Source: Bacillus sp. MYb209
Lineage (GTDB): Bacteria; Bacillota; Bacilli; Bacillales; Bacillaceae_G
Direction: 5' to 3'
NCBI RefSeq assembly: GCF_002975175.1
Contig: NZ_PCNZ01000004.1
Span: forward strand, 186,001-250,000
Length of the DNA stretch: 64,000 bases
The notes under the pieces are model-generated. The model was not told the origin of the DNA. It saw nothing but the letters and a program-made list of their open reading frames with translations, and ran no database searches. Both the position numbers and the translations under genes were made by a program. Numbering within the stretch: position 1 is the stretch's first letter; the number at the start of each line of letters is the position of its first letter. Shown piece by piece: positions 37,824 to 48,202 of this stretch.

Positions 37824-39576
37824 GCAAACTCCCTTTATTTTGTAGTAAGTACATATTATAGTAAAGTCCTTGTTTACTAAGCAACTCTTGATGTGTTCCT
37901 CTTTCTATGATTTCCCCTTCATGCATAACAAATATTTGATCCGCATCTTGGATTGTAGACAATCTGTGTGCAATCGCTATCGTTGTTCTACCTTTTCGCA
38001 TTTGCTGCAATGCCGTTTGGATAGCCTCCTCTGTTTCTGTATCAATATTTGCCGTCGCTTCATCTAACACTAATACTTTCGGATTAGTTGCTATCGTTCT
38101 AGCAAAAGCAATTAATTGCCTTTGACCACTAGAAAACGCAGCTCCTCTTTCGACTACTTCTGTATCATATTTCTCTGGTAATTTTTCAATAAACGTATTC
38201 GCTTGTACAAATCGCGCTGCTTCTTCTATCTCTTCATCCGTTATCTCTTCATTATACATACGAATGTTTTGCTTTACATTTCCAGCAAATAAAAATGCAT
38301 CTTGCAGCACAAGACCAATTTTCTTTCGAATTTCTTTTTCTTCAAACTTCTCTAAACCCACTCCGTCTATTACAATATTACCTGATTTAATATTGTAAAA
38401 TCTCATTAATAAATTCATAATTGTACTCTTACCACTACCAGTGTGTCCAACGAAAGCAACCGTTTGCCCTGGCTTTACGTGAAAAGATACATTTTTTAAA
38501 ACGTCACGCTTTCCATCATATGAAAAAGTAACATCTTTAAACTGAATTTCCCCGTTAACTACTCGTGGATTTTCACTCCCCATTTGAACAGGAGCTAAAT
38601 CTTTATCATCCATTAAATGAAATACACGCGATGATGAAACGAGCGCTTGTTGGAAGAAAGATAGTTTCATCATCATCTCGTTTACCGGCTGGAAGAAACG
38701 ATGAATATAGTTAACGAAAGCATATAAAACCCCTACTTCAACAGGACTCTTTAAAGCGTCAATTCCAAATAAACCAAGAACTAACGCAATTGCTACAATA
38801 TGAACAAGGTCTGTTGCTGGACGTAAAAGTAATGCATCTAATTTCAATGTACGACGTCCAGCACTATAATGCTTGTTGTTCACTTCTTCAAACTCTTTTC
38901 TCATCCGCTTTTCTTGCCGGAACACTTGAACAATATTCATCCCTTGAATGGACTCATTTAACTTTGCATTTAATACACTCAGTTGATTACGTACCTCTAA
39001 ATAAAAAGCTGCACTTTTCCGGCGATACAGTACCATAATCGCAAACATAATTGGAATTAATATGAGAGAAAATAGCGCTAATTTTACATCTAGTAAAAAC
39101 ATCGCTACTAAAATCCCCACTAAAAAGACTACATTTTTCACGAATGTTGATAGTACACTAACATAAAAATCCTTAATCGCTTCCGTATCATTCGTTATAC
39201 GAGATACGAGCATACCAATCGGCGTACGATCAAAGAAACTTAATGATAACTTTTGAACATGTTCATACACTTCAACACGCATATCTTGAACAATCTTAAA
39301 AGCAATATTTTGAAAGTACAATAAATTCAAATACGTAAATAATACTTTTAATAAGTGAGCAATTATGTACACAACAAATAAAGTAACTAGCGCTGATTGT
39401 TCGAAATTACGTGGTACCAAGTGTTCATCTAGAAATTGTTTAATTAAGAAGGGCCCCATCATTTCAGTTACAGTTGCGCCAACTAGAAATATAAATGCTA
39501 ACGATAATAAACCTTTATATGGCTTCATATAGGAAAGCAATCTCCCTAAATCGCTCTGCTTTTTCTCAGCCATCAT
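37810..39576 (-). CDS. ABC exporter half, ATP-binding/permease (YheH/BmrD-like partner)
   Basis: The 588-residue type IV half-transporter has six helices (about 20-310) and an ATPase domain: Walker A GHTGSGKSTIMN, Q-loop LVLQDAFLF, Walker B VLVLDEATANID with catalytic Glu, H-loop IAHRLST. Its signature reads FSSGQRQ rather than LSGGQ. The partner gene has the opposite pattern, so the two form one active and one degenerate ATP site, as in heterodimeric multidrug exporters of the BmrC/BmrD type. It overlaps the partner by four bases (ATGA). Substrate not predictable. Confidence 0.85.
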   Translation of the reverse strand: MMAEKKQSDLGRLLSYMKPYKGLLSLAFIFLVGATVTEMMGPFLIKQFLDEHLVPRNFEQSALVTLFVVYIIAHLLKVLFTYLNLLYFQNIAFKIVQDMRVEVYEHVQKLSLSFFDRTPIGMLVSRITNDTEAIKDFYVSVLSTFVKNVVFLVGILVAMFLLDVKLALFSLILIPIMFAIMVLYRRKSAAFYLEVRNQLSVLNAKLNESIQGMNIVQVFRQEKRMRKEFEEVNNKHYSAGRRTLKLDALLLRPATDLVHIVAIALVLGLFGIDALKSPVEVGVLYAFVNYIHRFFQPVNEMMMKLSFFQQALVSSSRVFHLMDDKDLAPVQMGSENPRVVNGEIQFKDVTFSYDGKRDVLKNVSFHVKPGQTVAFVGHTGSGKSTIMNLLMRFYNIKSGNIVIDGVGLEKFEEKEIRKKIGLVLQDAFLFAGNVKQNIRMYNEEITDEEIEEAARFVQANTFIEKLPEKYDTEVVERGAAFSSGQRQLIAFARTIATNPKVLVLDEATANIDTETEEAIQTALQQMRKGRTTIAIAHRLSTIQDADQIFVMHEGEIIERGTHQELLSKQGLYYNMYLLQNKGSLQKAL

Positions 39577-41324
39577 ACGCCTCCTTTCTCAACTAACGCC
39601 TCTAACTGCTGGCTTTCGTACATGTCTTTATACCAACCGTGTTCTTTCATTAGTTGCTCATGTGTCCCTCGCTGCACAACCGTTCCTTCATCAACAACAA
39701 GAATAAGATTTGCATGCTGAATCGCACTTAAACGGTGCGCAGTAATAATCGTTGTTTTCTCTGCTCTTTCTCGTTTCAGTGCAGTTAAAATTGTTTCTTC
39801 TGTTTTTGCATCTACAGCTGACAAACAATCGTCTAAAATTAAAATTTCAGCATTTGTTAATAACGCACGCGCAATGGAAATCCGCTGTTTTTGTCCTCCA
39901 GATAGTGAAACTCCTCTTTCACCTACTACCGTGTCATATCCTTCTGGAAATTGAATAATATCATTATGAATACAAGCAATCTCAGCAGCACGGGTAATTT
40001 CTTTATATGTAGCATCCGCCTTTCCAAAAGCAATATTCTCCCCAATACTCGCTGAAAATAAAAAATGATCTTGCGGTACGTATGAAATTGCAGAGCGCAC
40101 ACCATGAAGTGTTAAATCTCGAATATCTCGCTCACCAACTTTTAATTCACCATTAAAATGGTCATACTCGCGAATTAAACATTTTAACAACGTCGTCTTC
40201 CCTGCACCGGTACGTCCTACAATTCCTAACGTTTCACCTTTTCTTAAATTAAAATAAATATCTTTTAAGTTTAAGAGTTCATTTTTCTTATAAGAAAACG
40301 AATCAACAGCGAATGAAACATCACCACTTACTATAGTATCTATAGCATGTTCCCTATTCACTACTTCCGAAGTTTGTGAAAGTATTTTCTCCACACGATC
40401 ATATGAAGCACGTCCACGCTCCATAATATTAAACAGCCATCCAAAAGCTAACATTGGCCACGCAAGAGTCCCTAAGTATGTTGTAAATGTAACTAATTCA
40501 CCTATAGTTAATTCTCCCCGTACAACTAATAGTGATCCGTAACAAACTGCGATTAAAAATGAAAACCCGACAATAAGAGCAATCGTTGGATCGAATAACG
40601 AGTCAATACGTGCAACTAACATATTTTTATGTACAACATCTTCCGATTTCTTCCGAAATGCTTGTAAATCTTCTTTCTCTTGCCCAAGCGAGCGAATTAC
40701 CTTCATCCCACTCATACTTTCTTGTACTTTATCATTGATTTCAGAAAACGCTTGCTGCGCTTTATGAAATCTTCTATGCAATAAAGTTCCATAATAATTT
40801 GTAGAAATCGCTACAATTGGCATCGGAATTAAACTTAACAACGTTAACTTCCAGCTAATTGTAAATCCCATCGCTACGAGTACACACCCTCCAACAGCTA
40901 ATGAATCAACGAGTGTTAAAACACCTGACCCAGCAGTTTGCTGAATCGCCTGAATATCATTGGTCGCATGTGCCATCAAATCGCCCGTACGACGTGATTG
41001 ATAAAAGGATGGGCTCATCTTTGTGAAATGTTCATATAAATTCTTTCGTAATTGACGGGCTAGTTTTAAAGAAGATCCAAAAATCGTAATACGCCATAAG
41101 TAACGTAATATGTACATCGTAATCCCTACAGCTACTAACAGAATGACCCATTTCAACAATTTTTCAGACGTTAATGTTCCATTATTAATTTCGTCTACTA
41201 CAATCCCAATTACTTTTGGCGCTACAAGTTCAAGGAGCGCGACACCAAATAACATAATAATTCCGATTATGTATGCCCGTTTTTCTTGTTTAAAAAACCA
41301 AGCTAAATTAAAAAACACTTTCAT
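39573..41324 (-). CDS. ABC exporter half, ATP-binding/permease (YheI/BmrC-like partner)
   Basis: The 583-residue half-transporter has six helices and an ATPase domain with Walker A GRTGAGKTTLLK, canonical signature VSLSGGQKQR and Walker B ILILDDCLSAVD, in which the catalytic Glu is replaced by Asp. With the adjacent half (canonical Walker B, altered signature) it gives the asymmetric site pair of heterodimeric exporters. Similarity along LVDSLAVGG and ISWKLTLLSLIPMP recalls B. subtilis BmrC. First gene of the two-gene unit; an AGGAGG site precedes the ATG. In B. subtilis bmrCD is induced by ribosome-targeting antibiotics through a leader; no such leader was recognised here. Confidence 0.85.
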   Translation of the reverse strand: MKVFFNLAWFFKQEKRAYIIGIIMLFGVALLELVAPKVIGIVVDEINNGTLTSEKLLKWVILLVAVGITMYILRYLWRITIFGSSLKLARQLRKNLYEHFTKMSPSFYQSRRTGDLMAHATNDIQAIQQTAGSGVLTLVDSLAVGGCVLVAMGFTISWKLTLLSLIPMPIVAISTNYYGTLLHRRFHKAQQAFSEINDKVQESMSGMKVIRSLGQEKEDLQAFRKKSEDVVHKNMLVARIDSLFDPTIALIVGFSFLIAVCYGSLLVVRGELTIGELVTFTTYLGTLAWPMLAFGWLFNIMERGRASYDRVEKILSQTSEVVNREHAIDTIVSGDVSFAVDSFSYKKNELLNLKDIYFNLRKGETLGIVGRTGAGKTTLLKCLIREYDHFNGELKVGERDIRDLTLHGVRSAISYVPQDHFLFSASIGENIAFGKADATYKEITRAAEIACIHNDIIQFPEGYDTVVGERGVSLSGGQKQRISIARALLTNAEILILDDCLSAVDAKTEETILTALKRERAEKTTIITAHRLSAIQHANLILVVDEGTVVQRGTHEQLMKEHGWYKDMYESQQLEALVEKGGV

Positions 41325-41416
41325 ATTTATCCTCCTCCCTTAAAATGAGCGATATTTTCAGTGTAACAAAAATACAGAATTTTTAAAAGTTTTAAATATC
41401 TTTTGTACCCAAAAGA

Positions 41417-41443
41417 AAAGGGCACTCGGTAAGAGTGCCCTTT
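41417..41443 (-). terminator. Terminator of yneF
   Basis: AAGGGCACTC and GAGTGCCCTT form a ten-base stem just after the yneF stop. Confidence 0.75.
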
Positions 41444-41448
41444 GGCGC

Positions 41449-41670
41449 TTATTTTGTTTGTTGCTTGTTCATCGCGCTCATCATTTGATTGATTTTCTTT
41501 TGGGAAGGTTTTTGCCCCATTTGCATCATCATCATTTTTAGCATTTGTTCGTTAATTGGTGGATTTTTTTGTAAGTAATTCATCATGTATTTGCGGGCAA
41601 TGAAAAATCCTAAAGCCACGCCTGCTACTAGTGCTACTACGCCCACTAGAATACCTAACCACATTGGCAT
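41449..41670 (-). CDS. yneF: YneF, UPF0154 small membrane protein
   Basis: The 73-residue protein has one membrane helix (residues 4-25, [23 protein letters not shown]) and the UPF0154 motif [29 protein letters not shown]. Function unknown. AAGGAGG lies before the ATG. It follows sirA as in B. subtilis (tkt-yneE-yneF order), with about 80 bases between. Confidence 0.88.
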   Translation of the reverse strand: MPMWLGILVGVVALVAGVALGFFIARKYMMNYLQKNPPINEQMLKMMMMQMGQKPSQKKINQMMSAMNKQQTK

Positions 41671-41748
41671 ATCTTTTCCTCCTTCATGTTGTCTACCTTA
41701 CAGTGTACTAAAACCTTTTCAATAAGACAAGATACTATTCGACATTTT

Positions 41749-42189
41749 TTATACATATGTTCGTACTTGTTTGAGAGGATTTAACCAGCCGTACTTTTTA
41801 TTTTCATAATCCATCGCGAAAAATGTTAACTCACACTTTCTAAGCACCTCAAAGAAAGTTGTTTCCATGGATACATTTCCAGAAGTATTCATTCGAATAT
41901 ATTGTGGTTTCACCATTATTTCACCATATTCCGCTCCTGTATAAAGCGTATGAGTATGATTTGTTCTTTCATATTTGCCAAGAACACGCAAAGCTTGTTC
42001 TAATTTATGATGAATTTTCATTACTTGTATTGGCATCGTAATATATATCATTTGCTTATATAACACTTTCTTTTCCGAAAGGGACCCAGATTCTGAAAAT
42101 CGAGCAAATAAATCAAAAAACAAATATTCACGACCAAAGTAAGCTTTCGCAATATCTTCTTGAATTAAATACAATTCATACGTTTTCAT
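41749..42189 (-). CDS. sirA: Sporulation inhibitor of replication SirA
   Basis: The 146-residue protein matches SirA (YneE, 148 residues) in length, position between tkt and yneF, and in motifs YELYLIQEDIAKAYFGREYLFFDLF and TTFFEVLRKCELTFFAMDYENKKYGWLNPLK. SirA is made under Spo0A control and binds DnaA domain I to block new rounds of replication as cells sporulate. A GGGAGG site precedes the ATG. No Spo0A box was searched systematically. Confidence 0.85.
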   Translation of the reverse strand: MKTYELYLIQEDIAKAYFGREYLFFDLFARFSESGSLSEKKVLYKQMIYITMPIQVMKIHHKLEQALRVLGKYERTNHTHTLYTGAEYGEIMVKPQYIRMNTSGNVSMETTFFEVLRKCELTFFAMDYENKKYGWLNPLKQVRTYV

Positions 42190-42307
42190 TTTTCCCCTCC
42201 CGATCTGGACAATCTTTTCTCTACATTATATAAAAGAAAATTTGCAATGATTGTCTGACTATGGAGAGAGAAAAAACTTTTTCTGTCGAAAAAACTCAAT
42301 TACATAG

Positions 42308-42335
42308 AAAAATCTCCCCATGCTGGAGAGATTTT
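42308..42335 (-). terminator. Terminator of tkt
   Basis: AAAATCTC-C and G-GAGATTTT pair around a short loop, 11 bases after the tkt stop; T-runs on both strands. Confidence 0.7.
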
Positions 42336-42345
42336 ACTAAAATCA

Positions 42346-44346
42346 TTAAAGCATTTCTTTTACTTTACGAACAACGTTCTCTACAGTAAATCCATACTCT
42401 TCCATAATCTTCTCACCAGGAGCAGAAGCACCGAATGTATCGATACCTAGTACATCACCGTCAAGACCTACGTAACGGTGCCATCCGAATGTAGCACCCA
42501 TTTCAATTGCGAAACGTTTCGTTACTGCTTTTGGTAATACAGATTCTTTGTACTCAGCAGTTTGAGCTTCAAAGCGATCCATAGATGGCATGCTGACAAC
42601 AGCTGCGTCAACGCCGTCTACTGCTAATGCTTTTTGTGCTTCAACAGCTAGACTCACTTCAGATCCAGTTGCAAGTAGGATTACATCAGCTGTTTCTTTC
42701 TTACTTGGAGAAACTACATATGCACCTTTTGCTACTTTTTCATAAGTATCGTCTTTTGCACCTTCTAATGTTGGAAGATCTTGACGAGTTAAAACTAATG
42801 CAGTCGGTGTTTTTGTAGATTCTAAAGCTAATCTCCAAGCTGCAACAGATTCGTTACCGTCAGCAGGACGAATAACAGATACATTTGGCATTGCACGAAG
42901 CGCTGCTAATTGCTCAACTGGTTCATGTGTTGGGCCATCTTCACCAACAGCGATACTGTCGTGTGTAAATACATACGTTACAGGCAATTGCATTAATGCT
43001 GCAAGACGAATTGCTGGACGTAAGTAATCAGAGAATACGAAGAACGTACCACCGTAAGTTTTTAAACCGCCATGAAGTGCGATACCGTTCATTGCTGCAC
43101 CCATTGCAAACTCACGTACACCGTACCAAATGTTTTTACCGCTGTAATCAGCTCTTGTAAAGTCTTTTTCGTTATTCATGTATGTTTTATTAGAACCAGC
43201 AAGGTCCGCAGATCCACCAAAGAATGATGGTACAGACTCTGAAATAGCATTAATTACAGCACCTGAAGAATTACGTGTTGCTGCTTTTGATCCTAATTCA
43301 TAAGTTGGTAAGCTTTGTTCCCAACCTTCTGGAAGAAGACCGTTCATTGCTACTTGCAGTTCGTTTGCTAATTCTGGATATGCTTGTGCATATTCACCGA
43401 GCATCGTGTTCCATGCAGCTTGCGTCGTTTCACCAACATCTTGTACTGTTTTACGGAAGTTTTCATATACTTCTTCTGCTACATGGAAGTCTTGTTCAGC
43501 ATTCCAAGCATATGCTTCTTTTGTTAATTTTGTTTCGTCTACACCAAGTGGAGAACCATGTGAAGCTGATTTCCCTGATTTGTTTGGAGAACCGAAACCA
43601 ATTGTCGTTCTTACTTCAATTAGCGTTGGGCGTTTTTCGTCAGCTTTCGCTTCTTCAATTGCTTTTGCAATTGCTTCAATATCGTTTCCATCCTCAACAC
43701 GGATTACTTGCCAGCCGTATGCTGTATAACGATCTTCTACACTTTCAGAGAATGAACGATTTAAATCGCCATCTAATGAAATGTCATTAGAATCGTATAA
43801 CACTACAAGACGACCTAATCCTAAGTGTGCAGCTAATGAAGATGCTTCAGCAGAAACGCCTTCCATTAAATCGCCATCACCACAAATAGCGTATGTAAAA
43901 TGATCCACTACATTGTACGCATCACGATTATACTTTGCTGCTAAATGTCTTTCAGCCATCGCCATACCAACAGCTGTTGCAATACCTTGTCCAAGTGGAC
44001 CAGTTGTTGAGTCTACACCTGCTGTGTGACCATACTCAGGATGTCCTGGAGTTTTGCTTCCCCATTGACGGAAGTTCTTTAAATCATCCATTGTTAAGTC
44101 ATAACCAGATAGATGAAGTAGGCTGTATAGTAACATTGAGCCATGACCTGCAGATAATACGAAACGATCGCGGTTAAACCACGTTGGGTTATTTGGATTG
44201 TGTTTCATAAATTGAGTCCATAATGTATAAGCCATTGGTGCTGCACCCATTGGCATTCCTGGATGACCAGAGTTTGCTTTTTCAATCGCATCAATGGATA
44301 ATGTGCGAATCGTGTTGATAGAAAGTTGTTCGATTGAATGTGACAT
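42346..44346 (-). CDS. tkt: Transketolase
   Basis: The 666-residue enzyme of the pentose phosphate pathway moves two-carbon ketol units between sugar phosphates with thiamine diphosphate and Mg2+. Seen: [20 protein letters not shown], ThDP/Mg motif [33 protein letters not shown], and the pyrimidine-domain [24 protein letters not shown]. Length is typical. ATG at 44346 follows AAGGGAAG; the frame extends 14 codons upstream without a site. It lies near sirA and yneF as in other Bacillus. Confidence 0.96.
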   Translation of the reverse strand: MSHSIEQLSINTIRTLSIDAIEKANSGHPGMPMGAAPMAYTLWTQFMKHNPNNPTWFNRDRFVLSAGHGSMLLYSLLHLSGYDLTMDDLKNFRQWGSKTPGHPEYGHTAGVDSTTGPLGQGIATAVGMAMAERHLAAKYNRDAYNVVDHFTYAICGDGDLMEGVSAEASSLAAHLGLGRLVVLYDSNDISLDGDLNRSFSESVEDRYTAYGWQVIRVEDGNDIEAIAKAIEEAKADEKRPTLIEVRTTIGFGSPNKSGKSASHGSPLGVDETKLTKEAYAWNAEQDFHVAEEVYENFRKTVQDVGETTQAAWNTMLGEYAQAYPELANELQVAMNGLLPEGWEQSLPTYELGSKAATRNSSGAVINAISESVPSFFGGSADLAGSNKTYMNNEKDFTRADYSGKNIWYGVREFAMGAAMNGIALHGGLKTYGGTFFVFSDYLRPAIRLAALMQLPVTYVFTHDSIAVGEDGPTHEPVEQLAALRAMPNVSVIRPADGNESVAAWRLALESTKTPTALVLTRQDLPTLEGAKDDTYEKVAKGAYVVSPSKKETADVILLATGSEVSLAVEAQKALAVDGVDAAVVSMPSMDRFEAQTAEYKESVLPKAVTKRFAIEMGATFGWHRYVGLDGDVLGIDTFGASAPGEKIMEEYGFTVENVVRKVKEML

Positions 44347-44565
44347 GCTATTCTTCCCTTCGCGTATGTTAGTAAACGTTTTATACATTTATATGATAGC
44401 TTCCCACGCAAGATTATACAACATGTATCGACAAATATGTTGATGTTTTTTTGGTTTTTTATAAAAAACCCAATGATTTCGGTAATGTATGGGCATTCAA
44501 TATGACATACTTTTTCATTGTTTTTATTTTAGAAAGAAAGGGAATAATCTGTATTTTTATACAAA

Positions 44566-44590
44566 AGAAGCACCTTATGTGGGTGCTTCA
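44566..44590 (-). terminator. Terminator of the phn transporter operon
   Basis: GAAGCACC-TTATGT-GGGTGCTTC (one extra base) is followed by TTTTGTAT on the minus strand, nine bases after the last phnE stop. Confidence 0.75.
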
Positions 44591-44598
44591 AAAAACAC

Positions 44599-45405
44599 TT
44601 ATACGATTCTCTTTCGAATCGAGCTCGAAATAAAGTCAATAATAATCACCATCAAAATAATTCCTAGTAAAATAATACCTACACGGGACCAATTTCGTGA
44701 GCTTAGTGCAAAAATTAAAGGCGTACCAATTCCGCCTGCTCCAATAACTCCTAAAATCGAAGCGGAGCGTACATTAATTTCAAACCTATATAACGTATAT
44801 GACAAGAAATCCGGTAATACTTGTGGTAATACTGCATGCCAAAGTATTTGAAAACGATTCGCTCCTGTTGCAATCAACGCTTCCGTCGGCCCTTTATCTA
44901 TATTTTCAATCCCTTCCGAATACAGTTTTCCTAACATCCCAATAGAATGCAGTCCTAAAGCTAATACACCCGCAAAAGACCCTGGACCAACAGCCTTTAT
45001 AAATAAAAGTGCCATAACTAACTCCGGAAACGTACGAATAAAACTTAGTACAAATTTCCCTGTTCCAGAAGTCACTTTTCCCGTACTCATATTTGTTGCT
45101 GCCCAAAATGCAAATGGTACAGATAAAAATGCTGATATAAATGTACCTAATATTGCGATTGCTAACGTATCAATTAAACCATGCAATAAATCTTCGCCAT
45201 CCGGTAATGACACGTACGACCAATCTGGATGTGACACCCCTGTAATAATCGCTTTTGTAATTTCGCCAGCTGTATCCTTTATTCCTTCTAGCGGTACTCC
45301 GGAAAATGCCCATACATATAGAACTACAAGTGCAATAAAAATAATCCAACGATATAAACTCGGTTTCCTTGGTTTCGGTACCACCATCTTCAGTTCACTC
45401 ATCAT
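44599..45405 (-). CDS. phnE: Phosphonate-type ABC transporter permease (second PhnE)
   Basis: The 268-residue protein has six helices and the EAA loop ALIATGANRFQILWHAVLPQVLPDFLSYTLYRFEINVRSASILG, diagnostic of PhnE. It overlaps the other permease gene by four bases (ATGA), and the two share the same C-terminal pattern, so they form a heterodimeric channel with PhnC and PhnD. Uptake of phosphonate, phosphite or a phosphate ester is expected. No C-P lyase genes are in the window. Confidence 0.88.
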   Translation of the reverse strand: MMSELKMVVPKPRKPSLYRWIIFIALVVLYVWAFSGVPLEGIKDTAGEITKAIITGVSHPDWSYVSLPDGEDLLHGLIDTLAIAILGTFISAFLSVPFAFWAATNMSTGKVTSGTGKFVLSFIRTFPELVMALLFIKAVGPGSFAGVLALGLHSIGMLGKLYSEGIENIDKGPTEALIATGANRFQILWHAVLPQVLPDFLSYTLYRFEINVRSASILGVIGAGGIGTPLIFALSSRNWSRVGIILLGIILMVIIIDFISSSIRKRIV

Positions 45406-46196
45406 AATTTCTCCCGTAACAATGTACTTATATAGTCAATTACCAATACAACAACGAGTGTATAAATAATAATAGAAGCAGTTTGTTGATATTGTAAAAA
45501 TCCAAGCGTTCGATCATAATATAATCCAATTCCCCCTGCTCCAACTAAACCTAAAACGGCTGCTGCACGTACATTCACCTCAAATGTATACAGAACATAA
45601 GAAACGAAGTGTGCCTTCACCTGCGGGATTACTGCATATACAATCCACTGCACCTTATTTGCTCCTACAGCAGTCATTGCTTCTAATGGACCTGGGTCAA
45701 TCGATTCGATTGATTCATATAATAACTTCGCAACAAGCCCAACAGAGAAAAAAGTAAGCGCCAAAATACCTGGAAGTGGTCCGATTCCAAAAATCGCTAC
45801 AAAAATAGCTGCTAATAATAGATCTGGTATCGTTCGAATTAAATTTAAAACGAACCGAGCCGGACCATATAAAGCCATATTTGAAAACACATTACTCGCC
45901 GCGAATAATGCAAGAGGAATAGCTAAAATCGCACCTAAAGTCGTTCCAATAATAGCCATACGAATTGTGTCTAACATCGCCGTTGTGATCACCTGAAAAT
46001 AGCCCCAATCTGGTGGTACCATCTCCTTCAGCAAATCCATCATATTTGGAAAGCCTGTTACAAGTTTCGAAAATGATGCATCTACCTGTACACTACTACC
46101 CCACAATAATAAAATGATAATAGTAGCAGTTAACATATGCTTCAGTTTACTTGGTGGTTTCGGTATCGTTTTCGAATGTATCGTCACATCATTCAT
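45402..46196 (-). CDS. phnE: Phosphonate-type ABC transporter permease (first PhnE)
   Basis: The 264-residue permease has six helices and the EAA motif [52 protein letters not shown]. It is about 30 percent similar by eye to the other PhnE, and both overlap their neighbours by four bases, so phnC-phnE-phnE is translated as a chain. Confidence 0.88.
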   Translation of the reverse strand: MNDVTIHSKTIPKPPSKLKHMLTATIIILLLWGSSVQVDASFSKLVTGFPNMMDLLKEMVPPDWGYFQVITTAMLDTIRMAIIGTTLGAILAIPLALFAASNVFSNMALYGPARFVLNLIRTIPDLLLAAIFVAIFGIGPLPGILALTFFSVGLVAKLLYESIESIDPGPLEAMTAVGANKVQWIVYAVIPQVKAHFVSYVLYTFEVNVRAAAVLGLVGAGGIGLYYDRTLGFLQYQQTASIIIYTLVVVLVIDYISTLLREKL

Positions 46197-46966
46197 TTGA
46201 CCGCCACCTCTAACAATTCACTGTTCTGAATTGAGTTCCCATAAATCTCAGCAAATTTTTCATCCGTTGCCTCTACTACAGATCCATTAAATACAATCTC
46301 ACCTGCATGTAACCCGATAATGCGCGTCGCATACTCTCTAGCCAAATCAATAGAATGTAAGTTTACAATCATCGTAATTCCCAAATCTTGATTAATTTTC
46401 TTTAAATCATCCATTACCTGCTTCGTAGTAAGCGGATCTAAAGAAGCGACAGGCTCATCGGCTAAAATAATTTTCGCCTCTTGCGCAAGTGCCCTTGCAA
46501 TTGATACCCGTTGCTGTTGTCCTCCCGATAACTCATCAGCCCTCGCATATGCTTTCTCTAATATATTCACTCGTCTTAAGGCTTGAAAAGCAAGCTCTAC
46601 ATCGTCTTTAGGAAATAGTCCTAGCGTTGTACGTAATGTAGAATGATATCCAACACGTCCAGCTAATACATTTTTTAAAACAGTAGATCTCTTCACAAGA
46701 TTGAAACTTTGAAAAATCATACCAATGTCTCGTCGCATGCATCGTAACTCTTTTCCTTTCGCAGCGGTAATAGATTCTCCATCAATAATAATTTCTCCAC
46801 CTGTAATTTCATGAAGTCGATTAATCGATCTGAGAAGTGTTGATTTTCCGGCCCCAGATAACCCTACCATAACGACAAACTCGCCTTTTTGAATTTCCAT
46901 ATTAATATTATTCAATCCTTTTGTACCGTTCGGATAAACTTTGGAAACATTTCGAAACTCAATCAC
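46193..46966 (-). CDS. phnC: Phosphonate-type ABC transporter ATP-binding protein
   Basis: The 257-residue ATPase has Walker [21 protein letters not shown]-loop [25 protein letters not shown], signature [18 protein letters not shown], Walker [14 protein letters not shown] and H-loop VNLHSIDLA. The LAGRVGY segment and length are those of PhnC. It follows phnD after a gap of about 115 bases with hairpins and is translationally coupled to phnE. Confidence 0.92.
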   Translation of the reverse strand: MIEFRNVSKVYPNGTKGLNNINMEIQKGEFVVMVGLSGAGKSTLLRSINRLHEITGGEIIIDGESITAAKGKELRCMRRDIGMIFQSFNLVKRSTVLKNVLAGRVGYHSTLRTTLGLFPKDDVELAFQALRRVNILEKAYARADELSGGQQQRVSIARALAQEAKIILADEPVASLDPLTTKQVMDDLKKINQDLGITMIVNLHSIDLAREYATRIIGLHAGEIVFNGSVVEATDEKFAEIYGNSIQNSELLEVAVK

Positions 46967-46994
46967 GCCTTTTACCTACTTTCTACTTAATTAT

Positions 46995-47045
46995 AAAAGC
47001 CGAAAAACGGCCCACTAACTGAAAATACACACACTTCCAGTTAGT
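46995..47045 (-). promoter_or_regulatory. Hairpins between phnD and phnC, likely attenuator
   Basis: In minus-strand RNA an ACTAACTG / CAGTTAGT stem (47045-47014) is followed by a compact GCCG-TTTTT-CGGC stem with a TTTTAT tail (47011-46995). Such partial terminators after the binding-protein gene usually keep its level above that of the membrane components. Confidence 0.55.
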
Positions 47046-47082
47046 CGCCATTTTCAATGAACCTGTAAAATATCCATATGTA

Positions 47083-48021
47083 TTATTGCGTTTTCACTTT
47101 CTTTCCATAATCGCGAACGATATCAAATTTACTATCATCAGATTTAATATAACCTTCATGGGAATATACTTCTTTAATAATCTTTTGTCCCTCTTCACTC
47201 TTTCCAATTTCGATAAATGCGTCTTGTAATTTTTCACTCCATTCAGCATCTAAGTCGGAGCGTACAGAAATAGTATCGTTAGGAATTTTTTCTGTGAATT
47301 CCACAATTTTTGTTTGATCAAACACATTAGGATAGTCTTTTTTTACAATATTACGAGCATCTTGGAACACAACCGCAGCATCTACATCCCCGTTTAAAAG
47401 AGCGATAATAGATTGGTCATGCCCTTTTAATGTAACAGGTTTCACATCTTTTAATGGATCTATCCCTTCCTTAACCAATACAGCGGCAGGCCACACATAT
47501 CCTGCTGAAGATGTTACATCTTGATAACCGATTTTTTTACCTTTTAAATCTTTCACACTATTAATGTTAGAATCTTTCTTTACAACAAACTCAGATTTAT
47601 AATAATCTACTAAGTCTTTTGTTGGAGCTCCTGTTGCATCATCTACTCCAAATCGTTGTGCTTGTAAAATTACATTTGCGGCCTTTTTCTCATGCGCTAA
47701 TACATATGCCGTTGGAGGCAAGAAACCTACATCTACTTGTTTTGATGCCATCGCTTCTACAATCGTATTGTAATTCGTCGAAATACTAACTTTTACAGGG
47801 ATATCTAGCTTATCACTTAACAGTTTTTCTAGTGGTTTTGCTTTCGCTTCTAACGTATCAGCATTTTGCGACGGTACAAATTGAACATTTAACGTCTTGG
47901 GCACGTACCCTTTTTTCGTATCTTCACTTTTATTTGCACTCGATTCCTTAGTTCCACACCCACTTAATAATCCCGCTGCTAATACAACCGATGTACCCAT
48001 TGCAAAAACTTTTTTCAACAT
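47083..48021 (-). CDS. phnD: Phosphonate-type ABC transporter substrate-binding lipoprotein
   Basis: The 312-residue protein has a lipoprotein signal peptide with lipobox LLSGC and lipidated Cys22. The mature part is a PhnD-type binding protein: LNVQFVPSQNADTLEAKAKPLEKLLSDKLDIPV, VDVGFLPPTAYVLAH, KGKKIGYQDVTSSAGYVWPAAVL and DVDAAVVFQDAR. The Ser/Thr-rich segment is the usual phosphonate/phosphite pocket. It is the first gene of phnD-phnC-phnE-phnE, diverging from a 5'-nucleotidase-like gene. Confidence 0.9.
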   Translation of the reverse strand: MLKKVFAMGTSVVLAAGLLSGCGTKESSANKSEDTKKGYVPKTLNVQFVPSQNADTLEAKAKPLEKLLSDKLDIPVKVSISTNYNTIVEAMASKQVDVGFLPPTAYVLAHEKKAANVILQAQRFGVDDATGAPTKDLVDYYKSEFVVKKDSNINSVKDLKGKKIGYQDVTSSAGYVWPAAVLVKEGIDPLKDVKPVTLKGHDQSIIALLNGDVDAAVVFQDARNIVKKDYPNVFDQTKIVEFTEKIPNDTISVRSDLDAEWSEKLQDAFIEIGKSEEGQKIIKEVYSHEGYIKSDDSKFDIVRDYGKKVKTQ

Positions 48022-48202
48022 GTTAAAGCCTCCATTTCCCTTGTTATAAATTTACTTTTTGTAAACATGTAGAAATATATCACATATTTTCCCACACAAT
48101 TATTCATTTACAGAATCTTTACACATTCTAAACATTCCAACCAAACTTCATTTCACATATCTGATATGATTAATCGTAAGATAACAATAGAAAAGGTGGA
48201 TT

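Noticed and set aside
42627-44177. Several plus-strand open frames within tkt
   Set aside because: They are antisense to a complete transketolase, Leu/His-rich and lack ribosome sites.
44452-44470. GGTTTTTTATAAAAAACC palindrome upstream of tkt as an operator
   Set aside because: It is an A/T run palindrome with no second copy and is likely to arise by chance in this base composition.
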